Below, in pieces: positions 37,368 to 46,070 of a stretch of 64,000 nucleotides of DNA. The translations under genes and the position numbers were made by a program. Every line of letters begins with the position of its first letter. The first letter of the stretch is position 1. The DNA is from Burkholderiales bacterium (GTDB lineage: Bacteria > Pseudomonadota > Gammaproteobacteria > Burkholderiales > SG8-39). The stretch covers positions 1 to 64,000 of the forward strand of contig JADLAV010000052.1 of the NCBI GenBank assembly GCA_020848075.1. The letters are read 5' to 3'. Below the pieces are notes generated by a model, which was not told the DNA's origin, did no database searches, and was given only the letters and a program-made list of their open reading frames with translations.

Positions 37368-38186
37368 GTGGCCACGCCCGCGTGCGCCGGAGGCCGGCGG
37401 GCTGCGCCCCGCGTCTACATCGGCACGAGCGGCTGGGCCTACGACGCCTGGACGGAGTTCTATGCCGGCGTGCCGCACGCGCGGTGGCTCGCGCACTACG
37501 CGCGCCACTTCGACGCGGTCGAGGTGAACGCGACCTTCTACCATCGCCTCAAGCCCGCGGCGTTCGCGCACTGGCGCGAGGGCACGCCGGCGCGCTTCCG
37601 CTTCGCGATCAAGGCGAACCGGTATCTCACGCACGTGAAGCGGCTCGCATTCGACGCGCAGTCCTGGCGGCGCCAGCGCGCGCAGGGCACACGGCTCGCC
37701 GGGAAGCTCGCCGTGGTGCTCTGGCAGCTCCCGAAGTCGATGAAGCGGGACGCGGCGCGCCTCGCGCGGCTCGCAAAGCGGCTCGATGCGTGGCGCTCGG
37801 TGCGCCATGCGATCGAGTTCCGCGATCCGTCGTGGTTCGACGGCGAGGTCGCGGCGCTCCTCGCCGCGCACCGGATCGCGAACGCGCAGTCGGATGCCGC
37901 CGACTGGCCGCTGTGGGATGCGGTGACGACCGATCTCGTGTACGTGCGCCTGCACGGGCACGCGGCGACCTACTGGTCGCGCTACGGCGCGCGCGAGCTC
38001 GGGACGTGGGCGCGGCGCATCCGGCGCTGGCGGGACGAAGGCCGCACGGTGCACGTCTACTTCGACAACACCGACGCCGGGCACGCCGTGGCGAACGCGC
38101 TCGAACTGCGGGCGCGCATCGGGCTCGTGCCGCCGCCGACCGGCCGCCGGCGCTCGCGCGCGCGCGTCGCCGCGACCGGTGCATAG
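37368..38186 (+). CDS. DUF72 (YecE-like) protein
   Basis: A 272-residue TIM-barrel-like DUF72 protein starting at GTG 37368, seven bases after DUF302. Hallmarks are YIGTSGWAYDAW near the N-terminus, VEVNATFYHRLKP, FAIKANRYLTH, and the C-terminal HVYFDNTDAGHAVANAL. Distantly similar to endonuclease IV folds; the function is unknown. It appears to end the long operon begun by acs; the next gene is convergent 30 bases downstream. Confidence 0.88.
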   Translation: MATPACAGGRRAAPRVYIGTSGWAYDAWTEFYAGVPHARWLAHYARHFDAVEVNATFYHRLKPAAFAHWREGTPARFRFAIKANRYLTHVKRLAFDAQSWRRQRAQGTRLAGKLAVVLWQLPKSMKRDAARLARLAKRLDAWRSVRHAIEFRDPSWFDGEVAALLAAHRIANAQSDAADWPLWDAVTTDLVYVRLHGHAATYWSRYGARELGTWARRIRRWRDEGRTVHVYFDNTDAGHAVANALELRARIGLVPPPTGRRRSRARVAATGA

Positions 38187-38216
38187 CGACCGCGGGCCGA
38201 GACCGACCGCGCGCGT

Positions 38217-41200
38217 TCAGGACGCGCCTTTCAGGACATCCAGCCTGAGCCGCGTCCCGACGGTGTCGCGCGCCGCTTCGCTCGTTGCCTCGGGCTTGCC
38301 GATCGCCACCCGGGCGGGCTCGACGCCGGCCGTCTTGACGAGGGCCTCCGCGACTGCGGTCGCGCGGCGCTTTGCCAGCGCTTCGAGCTCCGCGGCATCG
38401 AGGGGATGGAGCGCGACGAGGCGCGCGTAGAGCGCTTCGTAGAACTCGCGGTCCGCGCTGCCCTTACCGATGAGCGCCAGCGCCCGATTGACGCGCGCCG
38501 CCTTGCGCCCGACGCGCTGCTCGAACCCCGCCTGGAACTCCGCCATCGCGCGCTCGCCAGCGCGCGCGCCCATCAGCTTCTCCAGCGCGACCTGTGTCTT
38601 GGCGGCGTCGAAAGCGACCGGGCCCGGCGCCTCGCCCGGCTCGAGCTTCACCCCTTCGGCCGCCGCCAGCTCGCGACGGACCTTGTCGGCCCGCAGCGCC
38701 TCGCCGTCCAGCGCGGCGTCGTAGCGACCCTCGACGATCAGCTTGAGCTGCGGCCGCTTCTGCAATGCTCCGGCGACCTGCTTCAGCTTCTCCAGCTCGG
38801 GGGGCAGGACACGGTCGGCACCGGGGTCGAACGCGACGGCATCGAGCTTTTCTGCGTCGCCGCCGAGGAGAGCGCCCAAGGCACGGAACGGCGCGGTGAC
38901 GATGTTCTTGATCACGGTCACGATGGCCTGCCAGACCAGGTGACCGTAGCTGAACTCCGGATGATCCACGTCGCCGCGCACGGGCACGGCGACGTCGATC
39001 CTGCCGTTCGCATCGGTGAGGAGCGCGATCGCGAGATCGAGCGGCAACTGCAGCGCGCCGGGGGCTTCGACCCGCTCGCCCAGGGTGAACTTGTCGAGCA
39101 GCACCTTGTTGTCGCCGAGCAGCTGGCCGTTCTCGATCTTGTATCCGAGGTCCAGCGTGAGGCTGCCGGAGGCGATCGTGCGCCCGGCGAAGGTGGCGGT
39201 ATACGGCGAGAGCGGCGTCATCGCGACGTTGCGGAACTCGGCGCGAAGATCAGTGAATTGCTTGGGCGCGAACGGCCGGATCGCGCCGCTCACTCGCGCG
39301 AGGCCGCTCGGCGCCACCTCCCCCTCGAACGCCATCTCGGCGCGGCTCGCGGGATCCGACGAGATGCCCGTCGCGCTGCCGGCGAGATCCGTGATGCGGG
39401 CGGCGAACGGCAGGACCAGGCTGAGATCGGCGAAGTCCACCGTTCCGCCCTGCACGCGCACGCGTTCGACCGTCACCGGGAACGTTTCGGCCGGGGCGGC
39501 GACCGCCTCCGTCGCGCCCGCGCCCGCCTCGGTCGCGCCCACGCTCGCCTCCGTCGAGCCGGCGCCCTTCCCCGCCGCGCCTGCGCCCGCCTCCGTCGCG
39601 CCGGCGCGCGCCTTGACGACCGTCGCGAGGTTCACGCTGCGATCCTTGAACACGACGATCTTGGCCTCGGGCTCGACCAGGCGCACCTCCGCGATCGCCA
39701 GCCGATCCGGGGCGAGCTCGAAGCTCGCGCCGTTGACCGAGAGCGTCTTCCACGCCAGGAACCGATCCCCGGTGTCGGCCTCGTTCACCCGGAGTCCGGC
39801 AACGCCCAGCGCCCCTTTCGCCTGGAGCCGGGGACCCGATTTCGCCGCCCGGTACTGCAGCGTGGCGCTCGCGGATAGGTTCCCCGACTTGAGCTCGAGT
39901 GCCGCAACGCGCGCAACGGCCGGCTGCAAGGGCGCCAGGTTGAGCGCGGCCAGCTTCACTCGCGCCTCGGCGCTCGACCCGTCGGCGGTGAAGCTGCCTG
40001 CGCCGGAGAAGCGCCCGCCCTGCGCGACGGCGAGCGCCACATCGAAGGCGACCGGTGCACGCGGATCGCTGCTCAGGTTCTTCAGGGTCGCGGAGACGTC
40101 TGTCAGGTCGTAACCGATCGCGGGCTCCACGCTCCGATCGGCGAGCGAGATCCGGAACTCACGGAGGTCGAGCGCATCGAGCCGGAACCGCCAAGGCGCG
40201 CCCTCGGCCTTCGTGGCCGCACCGGCTTCTGCGACGGACCTCCGCAGCTTGCCGCGCGTGCTTGCCACCTCGACGAGATCGATGCCGCCTTGCGCGTCCC
40301 TCGTGAGCTTCGTCCCGCCGCCGCGAACGGCGAGCTCGCCGAGCACGATCTCGCGCTTCGCCGTGTCGATCGACCTGCCCTGGAGCGCCACGCTCTCCAC
40401 CGTGGCGAGCGGCTCGCCGCCGGCCAAGCGTGTCAGAGCGATTCCGGAAAGCTCGACGCGCAGCGCGTTCGATACCACGGTGCTCGCGGTGCCGCCGAGC
40501 TCGAGCTCGGCCGCCGCATCGATCTTGACCTTCCCGACGTCGAGTGCGAGCGGCGTCGCCCGGCTCTGGTCCGTGGCTCGGAAACCGACATCGGCGACCG
40601 CGATGTCCGGGAGCGCGACCCGCCACGGGTTCGCGCTTGCCGGCCGCTCGGGGGACGGGACTGCGGCCGCCTGCTCGCCGCCCACCGCGATCGTCTGCCA
40701 GTCGATCGTTCCATCCTCGGCGACGTTCGCGGCGATCTCGCCGTCGCTCAGCGCGAGCTTCGGTACCTTGAGCTCGCGTTTGAGGAGATCGAAGCCGATA
40801 TCGCTCGCCTCGACCCGCTGCAGCGCGACGAGCGGCTGCTCGGCGCCGGCCAGGCGCAACGACAGCCCCGCGACGCGCAGGCGCGCGCCGCTCAACTGCA
40901 GCTCGGGCTTCCCGTCGGCGAAGAGGAAGTGGTAGCGCGTCGTAAAGTCGATCGCGCCATCGGGCGGGGCGAGCCGGACCTCGTCCTGTAGGAATTTCCA
41001 GATGCTCTGCGGCCGGAACCCGGTGACGGTCAGCTCACCGTCGGACGCCACCGGCCGGAGCGAGACCTCGCCGCGCCAGCCCACCTCGCCGCCTCCCGGA
41101 AGCGTGGCGCGGATCGCGTACGGACCCATGCGCTCGGGAAGCGTGGAGACATCCTCGAGCGCGACGTTGATGGGCGCGACGGTCGCGCTGGCCGGCGCGG

Positions 41201-41732
41201 GACCGGAACGATCGGTGTAGGTCAGCCTGGCATCGCTCAGCACGACGTGTTGCAGCAGTATCCGAGGCGGTGGCTCGGGCTTCTCGGGCGCCGCCGGCGC
41301 GCCCTCGCGAAAGGCCGCGGCAAGCTCGGCGAGGTTCACCCGATCGCCCGGGCCCGTCACGAGGTGCAGATCGAGCCCGTCGACCGCGATGTCCTTGAAC
41401 GTCCATGCCCAGCGCAGCAGGCTAGACGCCTGGAAGTCGAGAAACAGCCGCCGGACACCGGCGATCGGGCTCCCGTCGCTTTCGGCGAACCGGAGATCGC
41501 TGGCCTCGAAGGTGAGCAGGAACGGATTGATCCGCACCTTGCCGACGCTCGCCTGCCGCTTGAGCGTTTCGCGGGCAAATTCCGGCACGTACCGCTCGAC
41601 GAGGTACGGCAGGAGGAAGAAGCCGCAAGCCGCGTAGACGGCGAGCAGCCCGAGTCCGGTCAGCAAGAGACGGCTGCGCACGATGCGCGCCAGGCGCTGC
41701 TTGACGCGGATTGGAGACTCGCGCGCGGTCAT
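38217..41732 (-). CDS. AsmA-like DUF748 envelope protein
   Basis: A 1171-residue protein from ATG 41732, anchored by one N-terminal helix (LLLTGLGLLAVYAACGFFLL). The rest is periplasmic with repeated beta-rich AsmA/DUF748 domains, a family involved in lipid transfer or outer-membrane homeostasis. The region near residues 706-744 is an Ala/Gly/Thr/Glu low-complexity linker. The C-terminal 150 residues look OmpA-like (RYDAALDGEALRADKVRREL). The frame opens 30 residues further upstream, but that extension lacks a family N-terminus. Convergent with the DUF72 gene. Confidence 0.85.
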   Translation of the reverse strand: MTARESPIRVKQRLARIVRSRLLLTGLGLLAVYAACGFFLLPYLVERYVPEFARETLKRQASVGKVRINPFLLTFEASDLRFAESDGSPIAGVRRLFLDFQASSLLRWAWTFKDIAVDGLDLHLVTGPGDRVNLAELAAAFREGAPAAPEKPEPPPRILLQHVVLSDARLTYTDRSGPAPASATVAPINVALEDVSTLPERMGPYAIRATLPGGGEVGWRGEVSLRPVASDGELTVTGFRPQSIWKFLQDEVRLAPPDGAIDFTTRYHFLFADGKPELQLSGARLRVAGLSLRLAGAEQPLVALQRVEASDIGFDLLKRELKVPKLALSDGEIAANVAEDGTIDWQTIAVGGEQAAAVPSPERPASANPWRVALPDIAVADVGFRATDQSRATPLALDVGKVKIDAAAELELGGTASTVVSNALRVELSGIALTRLAGGEPLATVESVALQGRSIDTAKREIVLGELAVRGGGTKLTRDAQGGIDLVEVASTRGKLRRSVAEAGAATKAEGAPWRFRLDALDLREFRISLADRSVEPAIGYDLTDVSATLKNLSSDPRAPVAFDVALAVAQGGRFSGAGSFTADGSSAEARVKLAALNLAPLQPAVARVAALELKSGNLSASATLQYRAAKSGPRLQAKGALGVAGLRVNEADTGDRFLAWKTLSVNGASFELAPDRLAIAEVRLVEPEAKIVVFKDRSVNLATVVKARAGATEAGAGAAGKGAGSTEASVGATEAGAGATEAVAAPAETFPVTVERVRVQGGTVDFADLSLVLPFAARITDLAGSATGISSDPASRAEMAFEGEVAPSGLARVSGAIRPFAPKQFTDLRAEFRNVAMTPLSPYTATFAGRTIASGSLTLDLGYKIENGQLLGDNKVLLDKFTLGERVEAPGALQLPLDLAIALLTDANGRIDVAVPVRGDVDHPEFSYGHLVWQAIVTVIKNIVTAPFRALGALLGGDAEKLDAVAFDPGADRVLPPELEKLKQVAGALQKRPQLKLIVEGRYDAALDGEALRADKVRRELAAAEGVKLEPGEAPGPVAFDAAKTQVALEKLMGARAGERAMAEFQAGFEQRVGRKAARVNRALALIGKGSADREFYEALYARLVALHPLDAAELEALAKRRATAVAEALVKTAGVEPARVAIGKPEATSEAARDTVGTRLRLDVLKGAS
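39500..39615. repeat. Short tandem repeats inside the DUF748 gene
   Basis: A degenerate array of roughly 18-base and related units (gcctccgtcgcgcccgcg and variants) encodes an Ala/Gly/Thr/Glu linker (units like GATEAGA on the minus strand). Such in-frame arrays can vary in copy number between strains and change linker length without a frameshift. Confidence 0.7.
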
Positions 41733-41858
41733 CGGCCACTCCGGGAAATCGTCGCGATCCTCAAGAGCGCATTGCCGCCCTCCGCGGCGCACCAGGCCGC
41801 CCAGGGAGCTTCGGCACATCACGGAGCCAAGCGCGGCGCGCGCGGCTCCGCCGCGCCG

Positions 41859-41894
41859 CTACTTCGCTTTCGCCGCCTTCGCCTTGGTCGCCAT
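41859..41894 (-). other. Eleven-codon Lys/Ala mini-ORF with strong translation signals
   Basis: ATG at 41894 encodes MATKAKAAKAK and stops at TAG 41859-41861. It has a GGAGG ribosome-binding site seven or so bases upstream, in an AT-rich patch (about 41908-41924) that stands out in this genome and looks like a promoter or untranslated leader. Downstream bases form a GC-rich hairpin. It may be a leader peptide, the stump of a histone-H1-like lysine-rich protein gene, or chance. Confidence 0.4.
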
Positions 41895-41980
41895 GCGGCC
41901 CTCCGTTTAATTTTTACATTATGCACGCCCCTCGGCCGGCGCACCGGGTCTTGATGCCGGGCGGCGCTCGGCCATCGCGT

Positions 41981-42508
41981 TCAGCTCCTGCTCTCGGGGG
42001 CTCCGATCCTCTCGGTGTTCTCGAACCAGCGCGGGCTCACGAGCACGACGGAGGTCTCGACCTGCCGCGCCGGGACGCGCCAGTACGCCGCGAGCAGGCG
42101 ATCCTTCTCGCCGGTCGCGACGAGCCGGTAGCCGTGCTTCTCGTAGAAGCGCACGGCCCAGGATGCCGCGGCCCAGGTGCCGATCAGGATGGGCTTCGCG
42201 GTCGCGCGCTCGAGGTGCGCGAGCAGCGCGCCGCCGATGCCGGCGCGCCGCCGCGCCGTGTGCACGTACGCGTGGCGGATGAGCGTAACGTCGCCACGGT
42301 CCTGGCTGCCCATCACGCCCTGGAGCGCGCCGTCCTCCTCGAACCCCCAGAACGCCACGCCGTCGGCGATCTCGGCGGCGAGCGCCTCGCGGGTCATGTA
42401 CGGCTCGTGCCAGCGATCGGCGGGGATGATGCCGCGATAGGCCTGCGCCGCGTCATTGATGATCTCCCAGACCGCATCGAAGTCCTGCGCACCGCACCGC
42501 CGGATCAT
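41981..42508 (-). CDS. GNAT-family N-acetyltransferase
   Basis: A 175-residue GNAT acetyltransferase. The acetyl-CoA pyrophosphate-binding loop is RRRAGIGGALLAHLE (R-x-x-G-x-G/A). It is preceded by the beta-strand TLIRHAYVHT and followed by SWAVRFYEKHGYRLV, the usual motif B ending. The acceptor substrate is unknown. It diverges from aidB across 89 bases. Confidence 0.88.
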   Translation of the reverse strand: MIRRCGAQDFDAVWEIINDAAQAYRGIIPADRWHEPYMTREALAAEIADGVAFWGFEEDGALQGVMGSQDRGDVTLIRHAYVHTARRRAGIGGALLAHLERATAKPILIGTWAAASWAVRFYEKHGYRLVATGEKDRLLAAYWRVPARQVETSVVLVSPRWFENTERIGAPESRS

Positions 42509-42597
42509 GCGCCCCCCGTCCGTTCGCGCCTCGCCGCTCGCACGCGCGCATTGTCATTGTAAGATGCGCCGTCGCATCGGTTTCGAGGAACCGCATC

Positions 42598-44253
42598 ATG
42601 GACGCGCCCGCCGCCAGGCCGCTCGGCCACGACACGCACGAAGTGACCAACCAGCCGCCGCCCTATGGCGGGGAGAACGCGTGGACCGGCGACGCCCTGC
42701 TGCGGTCGGCGGTGGCGCGCGAAGGCGCCGCCTGGGTGGAAGCGCGCGCGCATGCGCTCGGCGCGCTCGTCGCCGGCGAGCACCTGCAGACGCTCGCGGA
42801 GCAGGCGAACCGGCACACGCCCGAGCTGCGGACGCACGATCGCTACGGGCACCGCGTCGACGCGGTCGAGTATCACCCCGCCTACCACGAGCTGATGTCG
42901 GCTGCCTTCGGCGCGGGGGTGCACTCGCTTGCGTGGACGGCGGAGCGCGAAGGAGCGTTCGTCGCGCGGGCCGCACTGAACTACCTCTGGAACCAGGGCG
43001 AGAACGGCGTGGCCTGCCCGGTGACGATGAGCTTCGCCGCCGTTCACGTGCTGCGGAACGAGCCCGCGCTCGCCCTGGAGTGGGAACCGAAGATCCTCGC
43101 CGAGACCTACGATCCGCGGCCGCTCCCGATCATGGAGAAGCGCGCCGCCACGGTGGGCATGGCGATGACCGAGAAGCAGGGCGGCTCCGACCTGCGCGCG
43201 AACGCGACGCGCGCGGAGCCGGCGGGCGGCGGGGACTATGTGCTGACCGGCCACAAGTGGTTCTGTTCGGCGCCGATGTCCGACGGTTTCCTCACGCTCG
43301 CGCGGACCGGCAAGGACCTTTCCTGCTTCCTGGTGCCGCGCTCGCTGCCCGACGGAACGCGCAACCGCTTCCTGATCCAGCGCCTGAAGGACAAGGTGGG
43401 CAACCGCTCGAACGCCTCGGCCGAGATCGAGTACGACGGCACGTGGGCGCACCGCGTGGGCGAGGAAGGGCGCGGCATCCCGACCATCATCGAGATGACG
43501 CATCTCACCCGCTTCGACATCGTCGTCGCGAACGCGGGGATGATGCGCGCCGCGCTCGTCCAGGCGCTGCACCACTGCGAGCACCGCAGCGCGTTCGGCC
43601 GGCGGCTCGTCGAGCAGCCGCTGATGCGAAACGTGCTCGCCGACCTCGCGCTCGAGTGGGAGGCGGCGACGCTTCTCGCCTTTCGCCTGGCGCGCGCGTT
43701 CGATCGCCACGCCGACTCGCGCGAGCGGCTGCTCGGGCGCATCGTCACGCCGGTGGCGAAGTACTGGGTGTGCAAGCGCATCAACGCCTTCGCGGTCGAG
43801 GCGATGGAGTGCCTGGGCGGCAGCGGCTACGTCGAGGAGAGCCCGCTCGCCCGCCTGTACCGCGAGGCGCCGGTGAACGGCATCTGGGAGGGCAGCGGCA
43901 ACGTGATCGCGCTCGACGTGCTGCGCTCGATCGCGAAGGAGCCGGCGTGCGTGGAAGCATTTTTCGCCGAGATCGCCGAAGCGGCGGCCGGCGAACCGCG
44001 GCTCGCGCACCTCGTCGATGCGCTGAAGGCCGACCTCGCCGACGCCGGCGCGCTCGAGGTGCGCGCCCGGCGCGTCGTGGAGGAGATGGCGGTCGCGCTG
44101 CAGGCTGCGCTGATGACGCGCCACGCCGCGCCCGCCGCCGCCGACGCGTTCATCGCGACGCGGCTCGAGGGGGACTGGGGTGCCTGCTTCGGCACGCTCC
44201 CGGCCCGCGTCGACTGCGGCCAACTGATCGACCGGGCGCGGGCGCGCGCCTAG
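42598..44253 (+). CDS. aidB: AidB-like acyl-CoA dehydrogenase
   Basis: A 551-residue flavoprotein of the AidB branch of acyl-CoA dehydrogenases, expressed in E. coli during the adaptive response to alkylation and under oxygen limitation. The sequence NQPPPYGGENAW near the start is AidB-specific. FAD-contacting motifs MTEKQGGSDLRAN and HKWFCSAPM, the catalytic-Glu region and GGSGYVEESPLARLYREAPVNGIWEG are present. The basic C-terminal domain (about 450-551) may bind DNA. Ends four bases into the convergent DUF3047 gene. Confidence 0.92.
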   Translation: MDAPAARPLGHDTHEVTNQPPPYGGENAWTGDALLRSAVAREGAAWVEARAHALGALVAGEHLQTLAEQANRHTPELRTHDRYGHRVDAVEYHPAYHELMSAAFGAGVHSLAWTAEREGAFVARAALNYLWNQGENGVACPVTMSFAAVHVLRNEPALALEWEPKILAETYDPRPLPIMEKRAATVGMAMTEKQGGSDLRANATRAEPAGGGDYVLTGHKWFCSAPMSDGFLTLARTGKDLSCFLVPRSLPDGTRNRFLIQRLKDKVGNRSNASAEIEYDGTWAHRVGEEGRGIPTIIEMTHLTRFDIVVANAGMMRAALVQALHHCEHRSAFGRRLVEQPLMRNVLADLALEWEAATLLAFRLARAFDRHADSRERLLGRIVTPVAKYWVCKRINAFAVEAMECLGGSGYVEESPLARLYREAPVNGIWEGSGNVIALDVLRSIAKEPACVEAFFAEIAEAAAGEPRLAHLVDALKADLADAGALEVRARRVVEEMAVALQAALMTRHAAPAAADAFIATRLEGDWGACFGTLPARVDCGQLIDRARARA

Positions 44254-45041
44254 CGCCTCACGGGCGCACCCACGTAGGGCGTCGCGGCGCGCGGGCGCTG
44301 CCGCAGGAAGCGGATGTCGCCGTAGTAGCCTCTCGCCTCCTCACCGGTGTTGTCGGAGTCGGTCATGATGCCGACCGAGCGCACTGGTCCGGGCTCCTCG
44401 CCGAATGCGCGGCGATAGTCCTCGCGCACGTCGCGCAGGTACTCGGGCCAGCGGCCGACGTTCGCGTCACCGCTCTCGACGACGATCATCTGGATGCGCG
44501 ACGTGTGCGCGCTCGCGATGACCGTCTCCTTCGGAACGCGGTTCTCCCAGATGTACACGAGCGTCGCGTAGGGCAACTCCTGGCGCGTGATCATGCGAAA
44601 CTGGTCGAAGCGGATCCGGTCCTCGAACGGGAGCTGCGACTTGTCGCCGTCGAAGGCGACCATGACGCGGACCGGAGAGTCCTCGGTCTGCCTGCGCGTA
44701 TTGTCGGCCGAGGGAATCAGCGCGGGCACCATCCAGTGCCAGTGCAGGTACGGATGCTCGCGTAGATCCACGCTCACCGGATAGACGAGCCCGGACGCCG
44801 ACCCGTGCGCGTAGGCGCTCACCACGGCGCGGCCCCCTTGCTCGACGAGACGGTACTCGGTGGGCTTCTTGAAGCCGGCCACCTGCCAGCGGCGCCAGCC
44901 GGGCGGCAGCGTGGCGCCGGGCGGCGCGGACGAGAAGGCGCCCACCTGCGGCAGCTCGACGCGCTCATCGGACGGCTCCGGCGCAAGCGCCGTGCAGCCG
45001 GCAAGAAGCAGCACGGACGCCACCACAATCCTGCGTCGCAC
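44250..45041 (-). CDS. DUF3047 lipoprotein
   Basis: A 263-residue predicted lipoprotein. GTG 45041 is preceded by GGAGGA and followed by RRRIVVASVLLLAGC, a lipobox with the acylated Cys. The mature part has the DUF3047 features WRRWQVAGFKKPTEYRLVEQ, LHWHWMVPALIPSADNTR and VESGDANVGRWPEYLRDVREDYRRAFGEEP (cited in pieces as VESGDANVGRWPEYLRD). These resemble carbohydrate-binding beta-sandwich proteins. Its function is unknown. An upstream GTG at 45068 lacks a ribosome-binding site. Confidence 0.85.
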   Translation of the reverse strand: MRRRIVVASVLLLAGCTALAPEPSDERVELPQVGAFSSAPPGATLPPGWRRWQVAGFKKPTEYRLVEQGGRAVVSAYAHGSASGLVYPVSVDLREHPYLHWHWMVPALIPSADNTRRQTEDSPVRVMVAFDGDKSQLPFEDRIRFDQFRMITRQELPYATLVYIWENRVPKETVIASAHTSRIQMIVVESGDANVGRWPEYLRDVREDYRRAFGEEPGPVRSVGIMTDSDNTGEEARGYYGDIRFLRQRPRAATPYVGAPVRR

Positions 45042-45070
45042 GACCCTGTCTCCTCCGGGATGTGGCACGA

Positions 45071-45128
45071 GCTTACCCCAGCCGCCCCGGGGCGGATGCG
45101 CTTACCCCAGCCGCCCCGAGGCGGATGC
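45071..45128. repeat. Tandem pair of 29-base palindrome-bearing repeats
   Basis: gcttaccccagccgccccgg + ggcggatgc occurs twice head to tail (45071-45099 and 45100-45128) with one base difference (g to a). Each unit contains a CCGCCCC/GGGGCGG-type hairpin; the change in unit two turns one pair into a mismatch. It lies between the divergent DUF3047 and ABC-ATPase genes, upstream of an FNR-like box. Confidence 0.85.
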
Positions 45129-45150
45129 CGGGGCGCGAGAAGAGGTGATT

Positions 45151-45164
45151 TTGACCCGCGTCAA
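45151..45164. promoter_or_regulatory. FNR/CRP-like palindrome upstream of ABC/GTPase/Fe-S cassette
   Basis: TTGACccgcGTCAA is a perfect 5-4-5 palindrome in the arm pattern of CRP/FNR-family regulators. It is centred at 45157.5, so a class II start near 45199 would leave a 50-base leader before ATG 45249. Best of the four such sites in arm symmetry. Confidence 0.6.
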
Positions 45165-45248
45165 GGTCTGTCCTGCCTGAGCTGGCATGGTCAGTAGCGG
45201 ATGCCCGGCGGTGCGGGGCGTCACGTGCAAAAGAGGAATGCTCACGGC

Positions 45249-46070
45249 ATGGAGATTCGCGAGATCAGCCTGATCGGGGGCTGCGGCAAGACCGGCGAGC
45301 GCGAGCCGGTGGCGCGCCTCGACATGCGCATGGGCGACGTGGTGAGCGTCGTCGGCCCGACCGGATCGGGGAAGACCATGCTCATCAACGACATCGCGCT
45401 CTTCGCCGACGCCAACACGCCCTCGCGGCGGCGCGTGCTGGTGAACGGCGCGCCGCCGCCGGCGATCTTCCAGGAGGATCCCTCGCACAACCCGATCGCG
45501 CTGATCACCCAGCACACCACCTTCCTCTCCGACCTGCCGGTGCGGGAGTTCCTGCGCATTCACGCGAAGATCCGGCGCGCCGCGCGGCGGGAGTCGGTGG
45601 TGGAGGAGACGCTCGCGTTCGCGAACGAGCTCACCGGCGAGCCGATCATCGAGCACGCGGCGATGACCGAGCTCTCCGGCGGCCAGACCCGCGCGCTGCT
45701 CGTCGCCGACGCGGTGGTGATCGGGAACTCGCCGATCATCCTGCTCGACGAGATCGAGAACGCCGGCATCGACCGGCTGCGCGCGCTCGAGCTGCTCAAG
45801 CGCTACCGGAAGATCTTCATCTTCGTCACGCACGACCTGCGGATCACGCTGCTGTCGGATTACCGGGTGGTGCTGCTGCGCGGCGCGATGCAGGCGGTCG
45901 TCCCGCGCGGCGAGGAGGAGCGCCGAGTGGCCGGCCGCATCGGTCTCCTCGACAGCATCATGGTGGGGATGCGCGACCGGCTGCGCGCGGGCGAGCGGGT
46001 CGTCGAGCGCGACCTCCTCGGCGAGCTGCGGCAGGCCCTGGAGGCGCCCTCCGCGGAGGCGGTGCGATGA
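45249..46070 (+). CDS. Solo ABC-type ATPase of metal-centre cassette
   Basis: A 273-residue ABC ATPase without a membrane partner. Walker A GPTGSGKTMLIND, Q-loop LITQHTTFLSD, signature LSGGQTRAL, Walker B ILLDEIENAG and H-loop FVTHD are all intact. The C-terminal tail (about 225-273) is helical and charged (RDRLRAGERVVERDLLGEL). ABC proteins lacking permeases act in assembly or activation (for example methyl-coenzyme M reductase activation, or SufC). Here the ATG overlap with a Ni-GTPase-like gene and a following CGxCG Fe-S gene points to ATP-driven cofactor assembly. That role is inference. Confidence 0.85.
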   Translation: MEIREISLIGGCGKTGEREPVARLDMRMGDVVSVVGPTGSGKTMLINDIALFADANTPSRRRVLVNGAPPPAIFQEDPSHNPIALITQHTTFLSDLPVREFLRIHAKIRRAARRESVVEETLAFANELTGEPIIEHAAMTELSGGQTRALLVADAVVIGNSPIILLDEIENAGIDRLRALELLKRYRKIFIFVTHDLRITLLSDYRVVLLRGAMQAVVPRGEEERRVAGRIGLLDSIMVGMRDRLRAGERVVERDLLGELRQALEAPSAEAVR

